Shown here: positions 61,823-64,000 of the stretch, in pieces
Layout: each line of letters begins with the position of its first letter
How positions within the stretch are numbered: position 1 is the stretch's first letter
Source of the DNA: Meiothermus hypogaeus
GTDB taxonomy: Bacteria; Deinococcota; Deinococci; Deinococcales; Thermaceae
Direction of reading: 5' to 3'
Length of the DNA stretch: 64,000 bases
Assembly: GCF_003574035.1 (NCBI RefSeq)
Contig: NZ_QWKY01000006.1
Coordinates: 1 to 64,000 of the forward strand
Position numbers and translations under genes: made by a program
Notes under the pieces: model-generated
What the model was told of the DNA's origin: nothing
Database searches by the model: none
What the model saw: the letters and a program-made list of their open reading frames with translations, nothing else

Positions 61823-63166
61823 GTGGGCGCAGGCTTGGCCCTGGGTACAGCCACCGAGGGGAGCAAAGGCGTACAGGTCTACCTGGATAGCCTCCCCTTA
61901 AGCGGCACCCGGGTCGATCAGGGGGTAACCCTGGTGCCGGTACGGGCCCTGGCTCAGGCCAGCGGGGCCGGCCTTCAGTGGGACGCAAGCCGTAAAGCGG
62001 CTACGCTCACTCGAGGCCCCGACAGGCTGGTGCTCCAGGCCGGTTCCAAGAGGGCGCTGCTGAACGGGTCGCCGCTCGAGCTGAAAACACCGGCTCAAGC
62101 CGGCAAGGACGGGCTGCTCGTGCCCGCGCAGGCCGTGGCCGGCTTCCTGGGGCTGCAGGCCTACTGGATCCCCGAACAGCGGGCGCTGGCGCTGCTGTCG
62201 GGCATCCCCAAGGTCTACGTGGCCAACGAGTACTCCGACTCCGTCAGCGTCATCAACGCCCGCACCAACCGCAAGATCAAGGACATCCGGCTCGAGGGCC
62301 CCGGCGCGGCCGGCCACGGCCGGGCGGGGGACGGGGAGGACCACAAGGATGCCAAGGTCATCCCCCACAACATCCAGGTGTCCCCCGACGGCCGCTACGT
62401 CTACACCGCCAACGCGGGCACCAACTCCCTGGGGGTCATCGACGCCTACACCGACACCCCGGTGGCCGAGATAAGGGTGGGCGAGCACCCCGCCCACGTG
62501 GTGGTCAGCCGCGACAACCGCACCGCCTTCGTTACCAACGGGGGCGAGGGTACGGTCTCGGTGGTGGACCTGCGGGCCCGCAAGGTCAGGGCGACCATCC
62601 CCGTGGGCAAGAGCCCCCACGGGCTGCGGATCAGCCCCGACGGGCGCGAGGTCTACGTGGCCAACACCCAATCCGACTCGGTCACGGTGATCGACGTGGC
62701 CTCGCTCCGGGCCGTCGCCGAGGTCGCGGTGCTCTCCAAGCCCGCGCAGGTGGGCTTCACCCCCGACGGCCGCTACGTCTACGCCAGCAACGCCCACCTG
62801 GGCGAGGACGTGCAGGGCCACGTCTCGGTCATCGACACCGCGACCCGGCAGGTGGTGGGCAACGTCGCGGTGGGCAAGACCCCCATCCAGGTTTACGTTA
62901 CGCCGGATGGCCGGTTCGTATACGTGGCCAATACCGGCAGCAACGACGTCTCGGTGATCGAGACCGCCAGCGGCAGCGTCGTCAAGACCATCCCCGCGGG
63001 CAAGGCCGCCCACGGGGTGGTGATCTCGCCCGACGGGCGCTTCGTCTACGTCAGCAACACCGAGGCGGGCACGGTCACGGTGATCGAGGTGGCCAGGCAG
63101 GCGGTGGTGGCCACGGTCCCCGCCGCCTACGGCGCCAACGGCATCAGCTACCGCGCCGGCCGCTAG
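61823..63166 (+). CDS. Copper amine oxidase N-domain plus YVTN beta-propeller protein (5' end removed by IS)
   Basis: About 447 residues from GTG 61823; before the insertion the product was 461 residues from ATG 60684. The remaining part starts in the signal peptide (GAGLALGTATEG). Residues ~10-115 form a copper-amine-oxidase N-terminal-like domain (VYLDSLPLSGTRVDQGVTLV, LVPVRALAQASG). Then about seven YVTN blades (VYVANEYSDSVSVINARTN, QVSPDGRYVYTANAGTNSLG, RISPDGREVYVANTQSDSVT, VISPDGRFVYVSNTEAGTVT). Such proteins are exported and may bind copper. Without the start of its signal peptide, export is doubtful. Confidence 0.8.
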   Translation: MGAGLALGTATEGSKGVQVYLDSLPLSGTRVDQGVTLVPVRALAQASGAGLQWDASRKAATLTRGPDRLVLQAGSKRALLNGSPLELKTPAQAGKDGLLVPAQAVAGFLGLQAYWIPEQRALALLSGIPKVYVANEYSDSVSVINARTNRKIKDIRLEGPGAAGHGRAGDGEDHKDAKVIPHNIQVSPDGRYVYTANAGTNSLGVIDAYTDTPVAEIRVGEHPAHVVVSRDNRTAFVTNGGEGTVSVVDLRARKVRATIPVGKSPHGLRISPDGREVYVANTQSDSVTVIDVASLRAVAEVAVLSKPAQVGFTPDGRYVYASNAHLGEDVQGHVSVIDTATRQVVGNVAVGKTPIQVYVTPDGRFVYVANTGSNDVSVIETASGSVVKTIPAGKAAHGVVISPDGRFVYVSNTEAGTVTVIEVARQAVVATVPAAYGANGISYRAGR

Positions 63167-63220
63167 CAAGACGCGGGCTGTTTCTCGCCTCTGCTTTTCC
63201 CTTGAGGACATTCCACCCTT

Positions 63221-63247
63221 CCCACCCCAATAGGGGTGGGATACCCT
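63221..63247 (+). promoter_or_regulatory. CsoR-like operator and -10 of the doxX gene
   Basis: CCCACCCC-AATA-GGGGTGGG (63221-63240), one base, TACCCT (63242-63247). A GGAGGGAAAGGAG ribosome site and ATG 63270 follow. Confidence 0.7.
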
Positions 63248-63269
63248 TCTTGGAGGGAAAGGAGAAAGC

Positions 63270-63848
63270 ATGAACGCTAGATCCACGCAGATTCCCGAGC
63301 CCAGCATCTCCCGCTTCCTGTTCGCCGATACCCGGCTAGCCCCTCTGTGGGCGATCTTTCGCGTCTACCTGGGCTGGCAGTGGCTCGAGGCCGGCTGGGG
63401 CAAGTTCAACAACCCGGCCTGGGTGGGCGAGAAGGCCGGCACCGCGGTTTCCGGTTTCCTCTCCCGGGCGCTCACCAAGGCGGAGGGTGAACGCCCCGAC
63501 GTGACCGGCTGGTACGCCTGGTTCATCGAAAACGTGGCCCTGCCCAACGCCACCTTGTTCAGCTACTTGGTGACTTACGGGGAAATCCTGGTCGGGCTGG
63601 CCCTGATCGTCGGGCTCTTCACCGGCTTCGCGGCCTTCTTCGCCGGCCTCATGAACGCGGCCTTCCTGCTGGCGGGCACCGTGAGCTCGAACCCCTGGAT
63701 GTTCATCGTGGCGACCTGGCTGGTGCTGGCCTGGCGGACGGCGGGCTATTGGGGCCTGGACCGCTGGGTGCTCCCCAAGGTAGGAGTACCTGGCGTGGCA
63801 GGGGAACTCTTCCGGCGAAAGGAAAGGGATGACGGATGGGAAGGTTAG
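63270..63848 (+). CDS. DoxX-family membrane protein
   Basis: 192 residues, about four hydrophobic segments. DoxX/DoxD marks: LWAIFRVYLGWQWLEAGWGK near the start, SYLVTYGEILVGLALIVGLF and FAAFFAGLMNAAFLLAGTVS, ending with WRTAGYWGLDRWVLPKVG. These proteins act with quinone- or thiosulfate-linked redox systems. The CsoR-like operator suggests copper induction. A further gene overlaps its 3' end and runs off the window. Confidence 0.87.
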   Translation: MNARSTQIPEPSISRFLFADTRLAPLWAIFRVYLGWQWLEAGWGKFNNPAWVGEKAGTAVSGFLSRALTKAEGERPDVTGWYAWFIENVALPNATLFSYLVTYGEILVGLALIVGLFTGFAAFFAGLMNAAFLLAGTVSSNPWMFIVATWLVLAWRTAGYWGLDRWVLPKVGVPGVAGELFRRKERDDGWEG

Positions 63849-64000
63849 GGACGGCGAAGTCTTCTCGAGGCGCAATGGACCCGCTGCGGCTGGGTTTCCT
63901 GATCCTGGGCGGGGTGGTGCTGCTGGCGGCGGCTGGGCTGTTGTTGCGACCCTACTTCCCCACCGGGGAGAGCCCCCAGGGAACCGTGCTGCGCATCAGC
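63836..64000 (+). CDS. Membrane protein, partial (runs off the window)
   Basis: At least 55 codons from ATG 63836 (or from ATG 63875, with GAGG upstream): MDPLRLGFLILGGVVLLAAA, then GLLLRPYFPTGESPQGTV. One hydrophobic segment is seen. No family can be named from this part. It overlaps the doxX end and is probably in its operon. Confidence 0.5.
   Translation, partial: MGRLGTAKSSRGAMDPLRLGFLILGGVVLLAAAGLLLRPYFPTGESPQGTVLRIS

Overview
The window is high-GC DNA (roughly two thirds G+C by eye) with very frequent CTCGAG and CCTCGAG in coding sequence. Many promoters carry a TANNNT -10 element six or seven bases before the start codon, which is the leaderless arrangement. With a YHS/HMA/CsoR/DUF2933 gene set, alpha-glucan phosphorylase next to GH57, and an archaeal-type GAPDH and aldolase, this suggests the Deinococcus-Thermus phylum, probably a Meiothermus/Calidithermus-like member of the Thermaceae. 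The genus is inference. No rRNA, tRNA or CRISPR array was seen.

Layout. 1-5.7 kb: a copZ-csoR pair (csoR cut by the window edge), a small exported protein, lgt and lnt, a patatin, and gene remnants (AarF/UbiB, CFA synthase, NuoL). 5.7-15 kb, all minus strand: a sugar-phosphate and glycogen-use block with type II GAPDH, phosphofructokinase, a DMT permease, alpha-glucan phosphorylase, a GH57 glycosidase and an archaeal-type class I aldolase that has an in-frame TGA near its 5' end. 15-23 kb: a DUF2933 protein, a hexapeptide acyltransferase, an amino-acid ABC importer with a class V aminotransferase and a divergent GntR regulator, and an ArsR-MFS pair. 23-27.4 kb: a peptide-type ABC importer (binding protein and two permeases, no ATPase) with a PIG-L-fold protein that has lost its zinc motif. 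27.7-36.3 kb: C39-like peptidase and esterase, a BlaI-M56 pair, GNAT, DUF3105 and propeller proteins, an Lgt-like/TlpA fusion, a rhodanese, and several decayed genes. 36.4-41 kb: metal efflux (CDF, LspA, a Zn/Cd-type P-ATPase with its SmtB/ArsR repressor), then an IS5-family element and a lone HhH plus PD-(D/E)XK-like protein. 43.5-64 kb: a copper and envelope island with a two-component system, a SHOCT protein, CopA, cupredoxin, HMA and YHS proteins, a CsoR paralogue, a cytochrome b operon, tandem DUF305, YVTN propellers, two FtsX-type permeases, an ABC ATPase fused to a YHS domain, and DoxX.

Two regulatory signals tie much of the window together. The first is an 11-bp direct repeat, CTTTAC-N5-CTTAAC, followed 10 bp later by a -10 element. 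It occurs 13 times on both strands, mostly before genes for exported or membrane proteins, and once before the SHOCT-response regulator-histidine kinase operon itself. It looks like the box of that OmpR-type regulator. The second is a palindrome, CCCACCCC-N4-GGGGTGGG, one base upstream of a -10 element. It stands before copA, a YVTN propeller gene, an HMA gene, doxX and a DUF2933 gene, and is probably the operator of the CsoR-type copper repressor. Together they suggest a copper/envelope stress regulon combining efflux (CopA), cytosolic carriers (HMA, YHS), periplasmic binders (cupredoxin, DUF305, propellers), thiol-disulfide and rhodanese proteins, and lipoprotein maturation (Lgt, Lnt, LspA).

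The window also shows active decay: two insertion sequences (one splitting a copper-amine-oxidase-N/YVTN gene within its signal peptide), a dispersed ~65-bp repeat, and about ten gene fragments.
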